A DNA stretch of 64,000 bases from Algoriphagus sp. PAP.12 (GCF_026652115.1 NZ_JAPPSQ010000010.1:62001-126000), one strand, 5' to 3'. Positions 28,767 through 38,840 are shown, numbered from the stretch's first letter. Numbers and translations: made by a program. Notes: generated by a model not told the origin, from the letters alone.

Positions 28767-29642
28767 ATGAAGGCATTTGTTTTCCCGGGCCAAGGGGCCC
28801 AGTTTCCCGGTATGGGAAAAGCTCTTTACGAAGAAAATCCAGAAGCAAAAGCATTGTTCGAAAAGGCCAATGAAGTTCTAGGATTTCGAATCACAGACAT
28901 CATGTTTGATGGAACTGCTGAAGAGCTGAAACAGACCAAAGTAACTCAACCTGCCATCTTTTTACATTCGGTAGTATTGGCAAAAACAACCCCAAATTTC
29001 AATCCTGACATGGTTGCTGGACACTCTCTTGGAGAGTTTTCTGCTCTTGTGGCAAACGGCACGTTAGCATTTGAAGATGGATTAAAATTGGTTTACCAAA
29101 GAGCGATGGCTATGCAGGAGGCTTGTGAAATCAATCCTTCTACCATGGCTGCGATCTTGGGTTTACCAGATGAAAAAGTTGAAGAAATTTGCGCTAGTAT
29201 CACAGATGAAATCGTGGTACCAGCTAATTATAACTGCCCAGGTCAATTGGTAATCTCCGGTTCTAATAAAGGAATTGAGATAGCCTGTGAGAAAATGAAA
29301 GAAGCTGGAGCAAAAAGAGCCCTTCCTCTCCCTGTTGGAGGCGCTTTCCATTCTCCTTTGATGGAGCCTGCCAGAGAGAAACTTCAAAAAGCGATCGAAA
29401 GCACCACTTTCAACACTCCAAGCTGCCCAGTTTACCAAAATGTAAGCACTACTGCTGTTTCCGATGTGGATCAAATCAAATCAAACCTGATTGCACAATT
29501 GACAGCTCCAGTTAAATGGACTCAGTCAGTACAGAATATGGTCAAAGATGGCGCTACAGAATTTGTAGAATGTGGACCTGGAAAAGTTCTTCAGGGACTA
29601 GTCAAAAAGATTCATAGCGAAGCTGAAGTCTCCGGACTTTAA
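28767..29642 (+). CDS. fabD: Malonyl-CoA:acyl carrier protein transacylase
   Basis: A 291-residue FabD that loads malonyl groups onto acyl carrier protein for fatty-acid synthesis in the cytoplasm. The FPGQGAQFPGMG opening, the nucleophile Ser87 in GHSLGEFSAL, the YQRAMAMQ arginine block and the GGAFHSPLM histidine (about residue 197) are all present. It is not in a fab cluster here; it has its own promoter and a terminator just after the stop. Confidence 0.96.
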   Translation: MKAFVFPGQGAQFPGMGKALYEENPEAKALFEKANEVLGFRITDIMFDGTAEELKQTKVTQPAIFLHSVVLAKTTPNFNPDMVAGHSLGEFSALVANGTLAFEDGLKLVYQRAMAMQEACEINPSTMAAILGLPDEKVEEICASITDEIVVPANYNCPGQLVISGSNKGIEIACEKMKEAGAKRALPLPVGGAFHSPLMEPAREKLQKAIESTTFNTPSCPVYQNVSTTAVSDVDQIKSNLIAQLTAPVKWTQSVQNMVKDGATEFVECGPGKVLQGLVKKIHSEAEVSGL

Positions 29643-29657
29643 TTCATATTTCAATAG

Positions 29658-29678
29658 CCCGCCTCGAGCGGGTTTTTT
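29658..29678 (+). terminator. Terminator of fabD
   Basis: A CCCGC/GCGGG stem (29658-29662 with 29668-29672) with loop CTCGA is followed by six T (29673-29678). It overlaps the end of folK, which is transcribed towards it. Confidence 0.8.
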
Positions 29679-30162
29679 ATTGTTTGAATAATTTTACCTC
29701 GGAGTGATCCCTACACATTTCCAGCAACTCCCCGCAAGTCTTATTTAGTTCTGGATGGACAAAATCAGGCATGATTTCTACCAATGGAACCAATACAAAT
29801 CTTCGGACTGCCATAAATAAATGAGGCACTTTTAAATCAGGCAGCTCAATGACATCGCTGCCCCAAAAAAGGATATCAATATCCATAGTCCTGTTTCCCC
29901 AGATTGTTTCTCTAACTCGCCCTAATTCAATTTCCACTTTTTGAAGGCTTGCCAAAAACTTCATGGGATCTTTATTGGTTTCAACAACTATTACCTGATT
30001 CAAAAAATCTTGGTCTGCGGCATTTCCCCATGCTTCTGTTTGATAGATACTGGATTCTTTGACAATCCTATCCTCAGTTTGGATCATTTTTTTTGCAGAC
30101 TCTAAAAGTTTGGTGGTATCTCCTTGGTTCCCTCCCAATATCAAAACTGCTTCTTTTAGCAT
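29677..30162 (-). CDS. folK: 2-amino-4-hydroxy-6-hydroxymethyldihydropteridine pyrophosphokinase
   Basis: A 161-residue HPPK of the folate pathway. It transfers pyrophosphate from ATP to the pterin. Family blocks are LGGNQGDTTKLL at the N-terminus, SSIYQTEAWG, FLNQVIVVET, LGRVRETIWGNRTMDIDILFWG (the magnesium-binding DIDIL aspartates) and LKVPHLFMAVRRFVLVPLVEI. Length fits the monofunctional enzyme. It converges on fabD and is divergent from sppA. Confidence 0.95.
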   Translation of the reverse strand: MLKEAVLILGGNQGDTTKLLESAKKMIQTEDRIVKESSIYQTEAWGNAADQDFLNQVIVVETNKDPMKFLASLQKVEIELGRVRETIWGNRTMDIDILFWGSDVIELPDLKVPHLFMAVRRFVLVPLVEIMPDFVHPELNKTCGELLEMCRDHSEVKLFKQ

Positions 30163-30232
30163 TTCACTTGAAAAATTAATTTTTAATCGTTCGTCAATTT
30201 AGCCTATTTTAGCCAGTCTTAAAGCATACAAC

Positions 30233-31999
30233 ATGAAATTCTTAGGAAACGTCCTAGCAGTTATAGTCGGATTATTTGTCTTTAGCATTCTATCCTTTTT
30301 CTTATTCTTTGGATTAGTTGGCATCATCGCAGCATCTGGAGAAAAAGAAGTGAGTCTCAATGACAACTCAATCCTCCACCTGAATCTCAATGGAAGAACT
30401 TTGGTTGAGAGAACTCGAGAAGATGATTATTCTTTTGGAGGTTTCGGCAATCCATTTGGTCAAGAATTCAATGCAGGCTTGGTGAATCTGAAAAAAGCAA
30501 TCCGTGAAGCTAAATCCAATGACAAAATCCAAGGGATCTACTTAAATACCGGCTTGATCATGGCTGGGCAAGCTAATTTATTGGAATTAAGAGAAGAACT
30601 AGAAGATTTCAAAGAGTCAGGCAAATTCATTCTAGCTTATGATGAGGCCTATACCGAGGGAGGATACTATTTAGCCTCTGTCGCTGATGAGATTTATTTA
30701 AATCCTTTGGGAGGCATTGACTTTAATGGATTATCCTCTGACGCTGTGTTCTTCAAAGGTCTTTTTGAAAAAATCGGAGTAAAACCAGAAATCTTCCGAG
30801 TAGGTGAATTCAAAAGCGCTGTTGAGCCATTTATCTTGGACAAAATGAGCGATGCAAATCGCCTTCAGACTCAATTTTTCTTGGATGACATCAACAACGA
30901 AATGTTGAAAAGCGTTGCAGAATCTAGAGGAATTTCTTTGGATAGCATCACTTTGATCAATGACCAAATGCTAGTCAGAAGACCTGCAGATGCAGTTACT
31001 TATCATTTGGCAAACTCACTTAAATACGAGGATGAAGTTCATGCGATATTAAGAGAAAAACTAGGCATCGAAGAGGACGCAGACATTCATACAATCAATG
31101 CGACGGACTTAGGTTCGTTGGCTAGTTCCAAAAATATTACATCTAGGAATCGAATTGCGGTGATCCTTGCCGAGGGTGAAATCGTAGATGGAAATGCAGA
31201 TGGAGTGATCAGTTCCGAAAAATTTGCAAAAGAAATCAGAAAAGCCAGAAAAGACGATGATATCAAGGCAATAGTTCTTCGTGTCAATTCCCCAGGAGGA
31301 TCTATTTTGGCATCAGAAGTTATTTGGAGGGAGATGAAAAAAGCTCAAGAAACGAAGCCTGTTGTCGTTTCTATGGGCGAAGTAGCAGCTTCTGGCGGTT
31401 ATTACATCTCTAGCCCTGCCGGCACTATCGTAGCACAACCCAATACCATCACCGGTTCCATCGGTATATTCGGTATGTGGTTCAATGTCCAGCAATTGTT
31501 GAATGAAAAATTGGGAATCACCACTGATGTAGTTTCTACCGGCGAGTTTTCTGATTTCATGAATCCAACCAGACAATTGGAAGAAGTTGAAAGAGGCATT
31601 ATTCAAAATTCCATCGAAGAAGGCTATGAAACATTCATCAGTCGTGTGGCTGAAGGCAGAAACATGAGCCCGGAAGCGGTGAAAGAAGTAGCTTCGGGGA
31701 GAGTTTGGACAGGCAATCAAGCCATAGAAAGAGGTCTGGTAGATGAGTTGGGTGGACTGGATCGGGCCATAGAGATTGCAGTCGAAAAAATCGATGCGGG
31801 TGATGATTATAGAGTGATTTACTACCCTACTATCAAACCTTGGTTTGAAGAATTCATGTCAGACTTTGAAAACAATGTTCAGTTGAAACTGATCAAAGCC
31901 AAACTTGGCGATCAATATGAATTGTATCAGCAAATCGAACAAGTCAAAAAATACCAGGGAATTCAGGTTAGACTTCCTATGGATATCAATATTAAGTAA
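30233..31999 (+). CDS. sppA: Signal peptide peptidase SppA (67K type)
   Basis: A 588-residue inner-membrane serine protease that clears cleaved signal peptides. One N-terminal transmembrane helix (about residues 7-34) is followed by tandem ClpP-like domains, as in E. coli SppA. The catalytic dyad is visible: Lys194 in GEFKSAVEPF of the first domain and Ser387 in VAASGGYY of the second. VNSPGGSILASE precedes the serine. The gene is monocistronic between folK and a bidirectional terminator. Confidence 0.95.
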   Translation: MKFLGNVLAVIVGLFVFSILSFFLFFGLVGIIAASGEKEVSLNDNSILHLNLNGRTLVERTREDDYSFGGFGNPFGQEFNAGLVNLKKAIREAKSNDKIQGIYLNTGLIMAGQANLLELREELEDFKESGKFILAYDEAYTEGGYYLASVADEIYLNPLGGIDFNGLSSDAVFFKGLFEKIGVKPEIFRVGEFKSAVEPFILDKMSDANRLQTQFFLDDINNEMLKSVAESRGISLDSITLINDQMLVRRPADAVTYHLANSLKYEDEVHAILREKLGIEEDADIHTINATDLGSLASSKNITSRNRIAVILAEGEIVDGNADGVISSEKFAKEIRKARKDDDIKAIVLRVNSPGGSILASEVIWREMKKAQETKPVVVSMGEVAASGGYYISSPAGTIVAQPNTITGSIGIFGMWFNVQQLLNEKLGITTDVVSTGEFSDFMNPTRQLEEVERGIIQNSIEEGYETFISRVAEGRNMSPEAVKEVASGRVWTGNQAIERGLVDELGGLDRAIEIAVEKIDAGDDYRVIYYPTIKPWFEEFMSDFENNVQLKLIKAKLGDQYELYQQIEQVKKYQGIQVRLPMDINIK

Positions 32000-32003
32000 T
32001 TGA

Positions 32004-32030
32004 AAAAGCCTCAAAATGAGGCTTTTTTTT
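32004..32030. terminator. Bidirectional terminator between sppA and a flavin reductase gene
   Basis: A 10-bp stem (32004-32013 with 32017-32026) has a three-base A loop and eight T. The flanking A tract serves the opposite strand. Confidence 0.85.
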
Positions 32031-32922
32031 ATTTCTCTTGTAGCAAAATTTTCCAGGCTTTTTCTACCTCTCCTTCTTCAAGGGCTTCTTTGGCAAACTG
32101 ATGTAAATGATCCAACCAGCTAGCCTGATCATTTTGAAAACGAATTTTCATCTCCTGAATCTCTCTTTCCAATCCAAAAGCTTTTACCTCTTCAATAGTC
32201 GGCAGACTCTCCACATTTCCTAATCTCCCGAGGTTATTCCCTGTGAGCACAGTACTATTCCTGATTTCCTCCGGAATTTGATCTATCCCGATTCCCAGTG
32301 TTCTCAAAGGTTTCGGTATTTCAAATAAGGCATCACCGTTTGATCGAGAATACCAATTCCCTCCCATTCTGGCAACCAAGTCTATTTTGTAAGGGTCGAT
32401 TACTCCTTTTTCATCCAACACATGTTCATCCACATGCGCTACCAAAACTTCACAAATTACCAAATTACCAGCCCCTCCAGTTTCACCAAGAGATTTCACT
32501 TCATTGACTTTACATTCAAAGGCTACTTTTGCCTCTTTCACTCTGGGAGGCTTCACTTCCGAAGACGCTATTGCTGTAAAGCCTGCCTTTTCAAACTCAT
32601 TTACTCCTTTTGGATACTCCGTGCTTGCCAAGGACATTTGCTCCACCATCCCATAATGAACTACATGAATTACTACTTCAGGGACTTCCAACACATTTTC
32701 CAAAGTATGCTTGGTCGTATTATCCCGAACTCTTCTAGAAGGCGAAAAAACCAAAATAGGTGGATTGGTACTGAATAGGTTGAAAAAACTAAATGGGCTG
32801 AGATTAACATTCCCCTCACCATCAATTGTGGAAACAAAAGCAATGGGTCTCGGCGCGATGCTTCCTTGGAGCAAAGCATGAAAATCAGGGACTGCTAGAT
32901 CTTTGGGATAAAAGGTTTTCAT
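32029..32922 (-). CDS. Flavin reductase-like FMN-binding protein
   Basis: A 297-residue flavoprotein of the flavin reductase-like/DUF447-type split-barrel fold. FMN-binding signatures are GSIAPRPIAFVSTIDGEGNVNLSPFSFFN near the N-terminus and SRRVRDNTTKHTLEN. The mid-protein DPYKIDLVARMGGNWYSR is shared by the longer Bacteroidota and actinobacterial members. It may supply reduced flavin to a partner or reduce a small substrate. No monooxygenase partner is next to it. The C-terminal 90 residues form a helical extension. Confidence 0.87.
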   Translation of the reverse strand: MKTFYPKDLAVPDFHALLQGSIAPRPIAFVSTIDGEGNVNLSPFSFFNLFSTNPPILVFSPSRRVRDNTTKHTLENVLEVPEVVIHVVHYGMVEQMSLASTEYPKGVNEFEKAGFTAIASSEVKPPRVKEAKVAFECKVNEVKSLGETGGAGNLVICEVLVAHVDEHVLDEKGVIDPYKIDLVARMGGNWYSRSNGDALFEIPKPLRTLGIGIDQIPEEIRNSTVLTGNNLGRLGNVESLPTIEEVKAFGLEREIQEMKIRFQNDQASWLDHLHQFAKEALEEGEVEKAWKILLQEK

Positions 32923-32984
32923 TTTCTCAATTTATGACTCAATTTTAATACAAATTCCATTTTCAACCATATTGTTCAGAAACA

Positions 32985-33830
32985 ATGAAGCGTACCACCC
33001 TGTTTGGACTGTTTTTTTTGACAGCATTTTCATTTTGCATTTTTTCTTCCAATGCACAAACTCATCAAATCGCAACTTTCAATATCCGATGGGCCAACCC
33101 CAATGATACGGGAAACCTCTGGGCTGATAGACTTCCTCACGTAGCAGGATTAATTCAGTTCCACAAAATCGGTATTGTTGGTATCCAAGAGGGATTGATT
33201 ACCCAAGTAAATGACATGACCCAAGCTTTAGGCTACAGCTATTTGGGAGTTGGCAGAGATGATGGGAAAGACAAAGGAGAGTTCAGCGCAATACTCTATG
33301 ACCCTCAACAATTCACCATATTGGATCAAGGCACATTTTGGCTTTCAGAAACTCCAGAAATCCCAAGCAAAGGATGGGATGCTGCGCTGAATAGAATTTG
33401 CACTTACGGAAAATTCAAAGATCAGGCTGGAAAAGAGTTTTACGTTTTCAACATTCATTATGATCATGTAGGACAAAAAGCCAGAGAAGAAAGCAGTAAA
33501 CTGGTAGTGAAAAAAGCTAAAGAAATCAATAAAGAAAATCTTCCCGCATTATTTATGGGAGATTTCAACGTGGATTCTAGCCATCCCGGATACCTAGCAG
33601 TAGTCAATTCAGGAGAGTGGAAAGATGCACGTTTGATTTCAGAGATCCCGGCTTATGGACCGCAAGGATCATTTACCGGATTTGATTGGGAAACAATGCC
33701 TGATAAAATAATTGATCATGTATTCGTCCATGGTACATTGAAAGTAATCCGTCATGGAATTCTTTCGGATAACTATGGGAAAAAGTATCCTTCTGATCAC
33801 TTTCCAGCTATGGTTGAGGTAGAGTTCTAA
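32985..33830 (+). CDS. Exported endonuclease/exonuclease/phosphatase family protein
   Basis: A 281-residue protein with a signal peptide (cleavage near SSNAQ, residue 24) and one EEP domain. The order of motifs fits the family: IATFNIRW, GIQEGL (metal-binding Glu), NIHYDHVG, MGDFNVDSSHPG and a final SDHFPAMVEVEF (catalytic Asp-His). Such exported members are often phosphodiesterases acting on nucleic acids or phospholipid head groups; the substrate here is not defined. It ends at a strong bidirectional terminator. Confidence 0.92.
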   Translation: MKRTTLFGLFFLTAFSFCIFSSNAQTHQIATFNIRWANPNDTGNLWADRLPHVAGLIQFHKIGIVGIQEGLITQVNDMTQALGYSYLGVGRDDGKDKGEFSAILYDPQQFTILDQGTFWLSETPEIPSKGWDAALNRICTYGKFKDQAGKEFYVFNIHYDHVGQKAREESSKLVVKKAKEINKENLPALFMGDFNVDSSHPGYLAVVNSGEWKDARLISEIPAYGPQGSFTGFDWETMPDKIIDHVFVHGTLKVIRHGILSDNYGKKYPSDHFPAMVEVEF

Positions 33831-33845
33831 GGAAGGAATAGAACT

Positions 33846-33876
33846 AAAAAAGCCCCGATTGGGGCTTTTTTTTTTA
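33846..33876. terminator. Bidirectional terminator between EEP gene and pepP
   Basis: A stem of 11 bp (33846-33856 with 33861-33871, core GCCCC/GGGGC) with loop GATT and long A and T flanks serves both convergent genes; the T run overlaps the pepP stop region. Confidence 0.88.
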
Positions 33877-35163
33877 TGAATTCATCAAATCTTCAATTTC
33901 ATCTGCTTCAATTGGAATATTTTTCATCAGATCGAAATAACCATTTTCAAGGACAACAATGTCATTTTCTAGCCTTATGCCAAAACCTTCTTCCGGAATA
34001 TAGATTCCAGGCTCTACAGTAAATACCATTCCAGGCTGTATCGGTCCATACATCGTTCCTACGTCATGAACATCCAAACCAAGATGATGTGATGTTCCAT
34101 GCATAAAATACTTTTTGTAAGCCGGCCAATTTGGATCCTGATTTTGGACATCAGTTTGATCAACGAGCCCCAAGCCAATTAACTCAGACTGCATAATCAA
34201 GCCTACTTCTTTATGATAATCCTGAATGGTCACTCCAGGTCTCAGCATGGAAGAAGCCTCTTTATGTACACGCAAAACAGCATTGTAGACTGCCTTTTGA
34301 CGTTCTGTGAATTTCCCGCTCACTGGGATCGTACGGGTCATATCAGCATTGTAATTCCCATATTCAGCTCCAACGTCCATCAGGAGCAATTCTCCATCGT
34401 TACAGGCTTTGTTGTTTTCCAAATAATGCAAAACACAAGCAGAAATCCCGGAAGCGATGATTGGCTCATAGGCAAAACCCTTGCTTCGATTTCTTACAAA
34501 TTCATGAAGGTATTCAGCTTCGATTTCATACTCGGTTACACCGGGTTTCACAAAGTTCAAAATCCTTCTAAACCCTTTTTCAGTAATATCACAAGCAATT
34601 TGTAACTGGTCAATTTCCTCTTGCTCTTTCACACCTCTCAATTCATGCATCAATGGAGCAGCTCTTTCATATTCGTGCAAAGGGAATTGCTCTTTGCAAG
34701 TCTTGATAAAACGAGCATCACGGGTTTCTACCACCACGCCAGCACGCAAATGTTCATTGGTATTCAAATAAACTCGATCTGACAAGGCCATCACGGTACT
34801 GAAAATCAAATCGAACTTATCCAACCATTGGATATTCTTGATCCCAGAAGTAGCCTCAGCTTCTTCCTTAGTGTATTTATGTCCCTCCCAAATTGCGATA
34901 TGCTCATTGGTTTCTCTTAGGAAAAGGACCTCTCTCATCGCTGGATTTGGACAATCTGGAGCCAATAGTAAAATGCTTTCTTCCTGATCAATGCCGCTGA
35001 GATAAAACAGATCATTGTTCTGTCTGAATTTCATCGTACCATCGGCATTCGTTGGCATGATATCATTGGAATTGAAAATAGCCACAGAATTTTTGGCCAT
35101 TTTTGCAGCGAGTTTTGCCCTGTTTTTTATGTAAAGCGAGGCAGGAAGTGGAGTATATTTCAT
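33874..35163 (-). CDS. pepP: Xaa-Pro aminopeptidase (M24B)
   Basis: A 429-residue aminopeptidase P that releases N-terminal residues next to proline. The N-terminal creatinase-like domain covers about residues 1-165, and the pita-bread catalytic domain follows. The five metal ligands are visible: two Asp in LLMDVGAEYGNYNADMTRT, His in HGTSHHLGLDVHD, Glu in TVEPGIYIPEEG and Glu in IRLENDIVV. There is no signal peptide, so it is cytoplasmic. It is divergent from the M16 peptidase gene, with a 150-bp spacer. Confidence 0.95.
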   Translation of the reverse strand: MKYTPLPASLYIKNRAKLAAKMAKNSVAIFNSNDIMPTNADGTMKFRQNNDLFYLSGIDQEESILLLAPDCPNPAMREVLFLRETNEHIAIWEGHKYTKEEAEATSGIKNIQWLDKFDLIFSTVMALSDRVYLNTNEHLRAGVVVETRDARFIKTCKEQFPLHEYERAAPLMHELRGVKEQEEIDQLQIACDITEKGFRRILNFVKPGVTEYEIEAEYLHEFVRNRSKGFAYEPIIASGISACVLHYLENNKACNDGELLLMDVGAEYGNYNADMTRTIPVSGKFTERQKAVYNAVLRVHKEASSMLRPGVTIQDYHKEVGLIMQSELIGLGLVDQTDVQNQDPNWPAYKKYFMHGTSHHLGLDVHDVGTMYGPIQPGMVFTVEPGIYIPEEGFGIRLENDIVVLENGYFDLMKNIPIEADEIEDLMNS

Positions 35164-35313
35164 AAAATGATTTTAACTAAAGATTCAAATTGCCTTTCGG
35201 GAATTTTTCTTCCCCAAAAGGCCTTACATTTAGATTAATCCCGACAAACTTAACATTATTCGCACGGAGTTTAAAAGGTAGATTTTTTCTATCTTCATCT
35301 GAAACAGAAATTC

Positions 35314-36540
35314 ATGTACCAAATAAAAGAGCTTGCAAACGGCATTCGCATAGTCCATCAGGAAGTCACCCACACCCGATTGGTACATTGTGGCTTTATT
35401 CTCAACATTGGAAGCAGGGACGAAACCAAAAAGCAAGAGGGACTTGCCCATTTTTGGGAACACATGGCTTTCAAGGGTACTCAAAAGCGCAAAACCTTCC
35501 ATATCATCAATAGATTGGAGTCTCTAGGCGGTGAACTGAATGCCTATACAACCAAAGAAAAAATCTGTTTTTATGCTTCTGTACTCAAAGAGCATTATTC
35601 GAAAGCAGCCGATTTGCTCTTCGATATTACTTTCAACAGCACCTTCCCTACCAAGGAAATAGAAAAAGAAAGGCAAGTCATTTTGGAAGAAATGGCCATG
35701 TATCGCGATTCTCCAGATGATTCCATCCAGGATGAATTGGATACCTTGGTCTTTGAAAATCATGCCCTAGGAAGAAATATCTTGGGTACCGAAGAAACCG
35801 TATCCAACTTTAGCCAACAGGATTTCTTTGATTTTATTTCCAGTAGATTGGACACATCGCAGGTTGTCTTTTCAATTGTTGGAAATATTTCATTTGCTAA
35901 AGCATTAAAGGCTATTGAAGGACCACTTTCACAGATTCAGACAAAGAAAACCCTATATATCAGAAGTGGTTTTCATGATTATACTCCACAATCCAAAACC
36001 GTCAAAAGAGACATTACACAGTCCCTTTGTGCGATAGGCAGACCTGCATTTTCCCAACACGACAAAAACCGATACAAGCTATTCCTTCTGAATAATATAC
36101 TGGGAGGACCAAGCATGAATAGTCGTCTAAACCTTGCTTTAAGAGAAAAATACGGCTTCGTCTATTCTATAGAATCTAGCTACCAGCCATTTTCTGACAC
36201 TGGATTTTTCGGGATTTTCTTTGGAACAGAAGAAAAAACCTTAAAAAAGTCCATGCACTTAGTCCATCGGGAACTGCTCAAACTCCGAACAAAAAAACTG
36301 GGGACAATGCAGCTTCACATGGCTAAAGAACAAGCAATTGGGCAGATGGCCATGGCGGAAGAAAACTACGCAGGTTTGATGTTGGTTTTTGGCAAAAGCC
36401 TCATAGATCATGGAAAAATCGACCCTTTAGAGCGTATCTTTGAACAAATAAGAAGTACGACTGCTGAAGAAGTACTGGAAATCGCTGAGCAAATCTTCGA
36501 TCCAGAGCAACTTAGCTATCTAACTTACCTACCGAATTAA
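35314..36540 (+). CDS. M16 family zinc peptidase (pitrilysin type)
   Basis: A 408-residue M16 peptidase of the single-unit, processing-peptidase-like size. The zinc motif HFWEH (His46, Glu49, His50) is followed at the expected distance by the third ligand in VILEEMAMYRD (about residue 125). The C-terminal half has the usual LNNILGGPSMNSRLNLALREKYGFVYSI block. No signal peptide, so it is probably cytoplasmic. It is followed after 1 bp by an O-methyltransferase gene, so the two are co-transcribed. Confidence 0.94.
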   Translation: MYQIKELANGIRIVHQEVTHTRLVHCGFILNIGSRDETKKQEGLAHFWEHMAFKGTQKRKTFHIINRLESLGGELNAYTTKEKICFYASVLKEHYSKAADLLFDITFNSTFPTKEIEKERQVILEEMAMYRDSPDDSIQDELDTLVFENHALGRNILGTEETVSNFSQQDFFDFISSRLDTSQVVFSIVGNISFAKALKAIEGPLSQIQTKKTLYIRSGFHDYTPQSKTVKRDITQSLCAIGRPAFSQHDKNRYKLFLLNNILGGPSMNSRLNLALREKYGFVYSIESSYQPFSDTGFFGIFFGTEEKTLKKSMHLVHRELLKLRTKKLGTMQLHMAKEQAIGQMAMAEENYAGLMLVFGKSLIDHGKIDPLERIFEQIRSTTAEEVLEIAEQIFDPEQLSYLTYLPN

Positions 36541-36541
36541 G

Positions 36542-37186
36542 ATGGAATTCATTGATCCAGCACTCCTTGCCTATTGCGAGGACCATACTAGCCAAGAAGA
36601 CGATTTACTTAAAAAAATCACCCGAGAAACTCAGGCAAAAGTATTGATGCCAAGAATGATTTCGGGACACCTTCAAGGGAAGCTTTTAGAGCTTTTTGTG
36701 AAAATGCTCCGCCCAAATACTATTTTGGAAATCGGAACATACACCGGGTATTCCGGTCTATGTATGGCAAGGGGATTGGCGGAAAATGGAAAACTAATCA
36801 CCTTGGACATCAATGACGAGTTGGAGAAAATGGTCCGTGGCTTTTTTGATGAATCTGGACTTTCCGATCAAATCGATTACCGATTAGGGAACGCTCTGGA
36901 AATCATTCCAAGCCTAGAAGGTCCTTTTGATCTGGTTTTTATTGATGCTGACAAGATCAACTATACCAACTACTATGACTTAGTGATTGACAAGCTCTCC
37001 AAAGGCGGAATCATTCTGGCTGACAATGTCCTATGGTCAGGAAAAGTACTTCCGGAAGGTCGAAAAAAATTGGACAAAGACACGGCTGCAATTTTGGACT
37101 TCAACCGCATGGTTCAAGATGATCCAAGAGTAGAAAACAGCCTTCTTCCGATTCGAGACGGAATAATGATGGCCAGAAAACTCTAA
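36542..37186 (+). CDS. SAM-dependent O-methyltransferase, family 3
   Basis: A 214-residue class I methyltransferase of the caffeoyl-CoA/catechol O-methyltransferase type. The SAM-binding motif I is LEIGTYTGYSGLCMARGL, the metal-binding DLVFIDADKINYTNYYDL follows, and ADNVLWSGKV closes the active site. Usual substrates are catechol-like compounds with a divalent metal; the natural substrate here is not known. It starts 1 bp after the M16 peptidase stop, and the LysM transglycosylase gene begins 59 bp later. Confidence 0.93.
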   Translation: MEFIDPALLAYCEDHTSQEDDLLKKITRETQAKVLMPRMISGHLQGKLLELFVKMLRPNTILEIGTYTGYSGLCMARGLAENGKLITLDINDELEKMVRGFFDESGLSDQIDYRLGNALEIIPSLEGPFDLVFIDADKINYTNYYDLVIDKLSKGGIILADNVLWSGKVLPEGRKKLDKDTAAILDFNRMVQDDPRVENSLLPIRDGIMMARKL

Positions 37187-37245
37187 AATTTTAAAATAGG
37201 AACCATTTTTGCTCAAAGTGGAAAAAGCATCCGAAACTACTGAGC

Positions 37246-38826
37246 ATGAATTTCCCAAGAGTTATATTTTTCACGTTTTTCGCATTCTTTCTAGCCCAAT
37301 TCTCCCTCTTTGCACAGATTCCACAAGTGCCTGCGGAGGTAGAGTTTGCTGATTTAATCGTGAGAATCAACCCTCAGGCAAGACGGGAAATACAACTGGA
37401 TGTAGACGCACTTTACAGAAACCCAAACTATCTAAAAGTCAAGCAAGAGCGCTTTAACCTTTACCGACCTATTATCGAAAGAGAATTGAATAACGTCGGA
37501 GTTCCATTGGATCTGCAATACTTGGTTATTCAAGAAAGTGGATTGATTGCTGATGCTGTTTCTACATCCAATGCAGTGGGTTTTTGGCAATTTAAGCAAG
37601 GGACAGCAGAAGAAGTTTTCATGAGAGTTGATGGCCAAATCGATGATCGAAAAAACATTGTAAACTCTACTAGAGGAGCTGCTCTCTATTTGAAAAAGCA
37701 CAATAATTCTTTTGACAACTGGATGTGTGCATTGGTTTCCTACCAAATGGGCTTAGGAGGTGCTAAAGCCTATTTCGGGACCAGATACAATGGCAAACGA
37801 GTGGTCGACATAGACCGAAATTCTCATTGGTATTTCAAAAAATTCTTAGCACATAAAATCGCATTTGAAAATTCATTTACCACTCTGGTGAGCAATAATC
37901 AGAGATTGGTAGAAGTGAAAGTGTCGGGGCCTGTGACGTTGGCGGCCTTGGCTAAAAAATATGGAGTCACCACTGATCATTTGAAAGAAATGAATAAATG
38001 GGCTTCAAATGGCAAAATCCCTTCTGGAAGCGGCTATTCCCTAATTTACATTCAGGAAGGTGATGCTCCATTCAAACCTGCTGTCATAGAACAAAAACCA
38101 TCTAGCCAGAACCAAAATTCATACAAAAGCAATCCAGCATATAAACAGGCTAACTCATATCCAAGAATTGCCGGAAATACAACCAAGGCATCTCAGCCAG
38201 ATCAAATCACAGTGAATGAACTGGATGGGGTTCAGGCGGTCAATAATACAACTCAGGAAAAATTTGCTGACAAAATTGGAATACGTGAAAAGAAATTCCG
38301 AAGACTCAATGACTTAGACAAAGGCGAGCGAGTTGAGGCTGGTGAGTATTATTATACTGAAAAGAAGAAAGCCAAAGCAGAAGTTGAGACTCACATTGTC
38401 ATGCCAGGAGAAACACTTTGGAGTATTTCCCAGAAATATGGAATTAAGCTTTCTGCTCTTAAAGCCAAAAACCGAATCAGAAGGGACAAAGACCTGAAAG
38501 TAGGAATGGTTTTGAACCTTCAAGACCATAGAAAAAGAGGTGAAGAAATCCCAATGGTCAAAGTGCAGCCTTTATCAAACCAACGAGTAAGCCAAAACAC
38601 TTCCTCACAACCAAAAGTAGAAACTCAGGTGAGCCAACCTACGCCTTCCCAAACCTCTACTCCTGCACAACCTAGCCAATTGACGCATACCGTTTCATCT
38701 GGAGAGACGCTTTATGCAATCAGTAAAAAATACGGAGTAACAGTAGATCAGCTGAAATCTTGGAACCGAATCGGGAGCCAAAACATTATCAGTGTAGGTC
38801 AGAAATTAACTATTTACAAGCCCTGA
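37246..38826 (+). CDS. Lytic transglycosylase with LysM repeats (MltD-like)
   Basis: A 526-residue cell-wall enzyme. Signal peptide about residues 1-23, then a GH23 lysozyme-like domain with catalytic Glu97 in VIQESGLIADAVSTSNAVGFWQF. Three LysM-type peptidoglycan-binding modules follow, near residues 223-268, 383-427 and 481-525; the last two have the clear PGETLWSISQKYG and SGETLYAISKKYG cores. A Ser/Gln/Pro-rich linker separates the second and third. It cleaves glycan strands to anhydro products in the periplasm. The DUF3078 gene follows by 14 bp. Confidence 0.94.
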   Translation: MNFPRVIFFTFFAFFLAQFSLFAQIPQVPAEVEFADLIVRINPQARREIQLDVDALYRNPNYLKVKQERFNLYRPIIERELNNVGVPLDLQYLVIQESGLIADAVSTSNAVGFWQFKQGTAEEVFMRVDGQIDDRKNIVNSTRGAALYLKKHNNSFDNWMCALVSYQMGLGGAKAYFGTRYNGKRVVDIDRNSHWYFKKFLAHKIAFENSFTTLVSNNQRLVEVKVSGPVTLAALAKKYGVTTDHLKEMNKWASNGKIPSGSGYSLIYIQEGDAPFKPAVIEQKPSSQNQNSYKSNPAYKQANSYPRIAGNTTKASQPDQITVNELDGVQAVNNTTQEKFADKIGIREKKFRRLNDLDKGERVEAGEYYYTEKKKAKAEVETHIVMPGETLWSISQKYGIKLSALKAKNRIRRDKDLKVGMVLNLQDHRKRGEEIPMVKVQPLSNQRVSQNTSSQPKVETQVSQPTPSQTSTPAQPSQLTHTVSSGETLYAISKKYGVTVDQLKSWNRIGSQNIISVGQKLTIYKP

Positions 38827-38840
38827 TCCTGCCTTTTTTC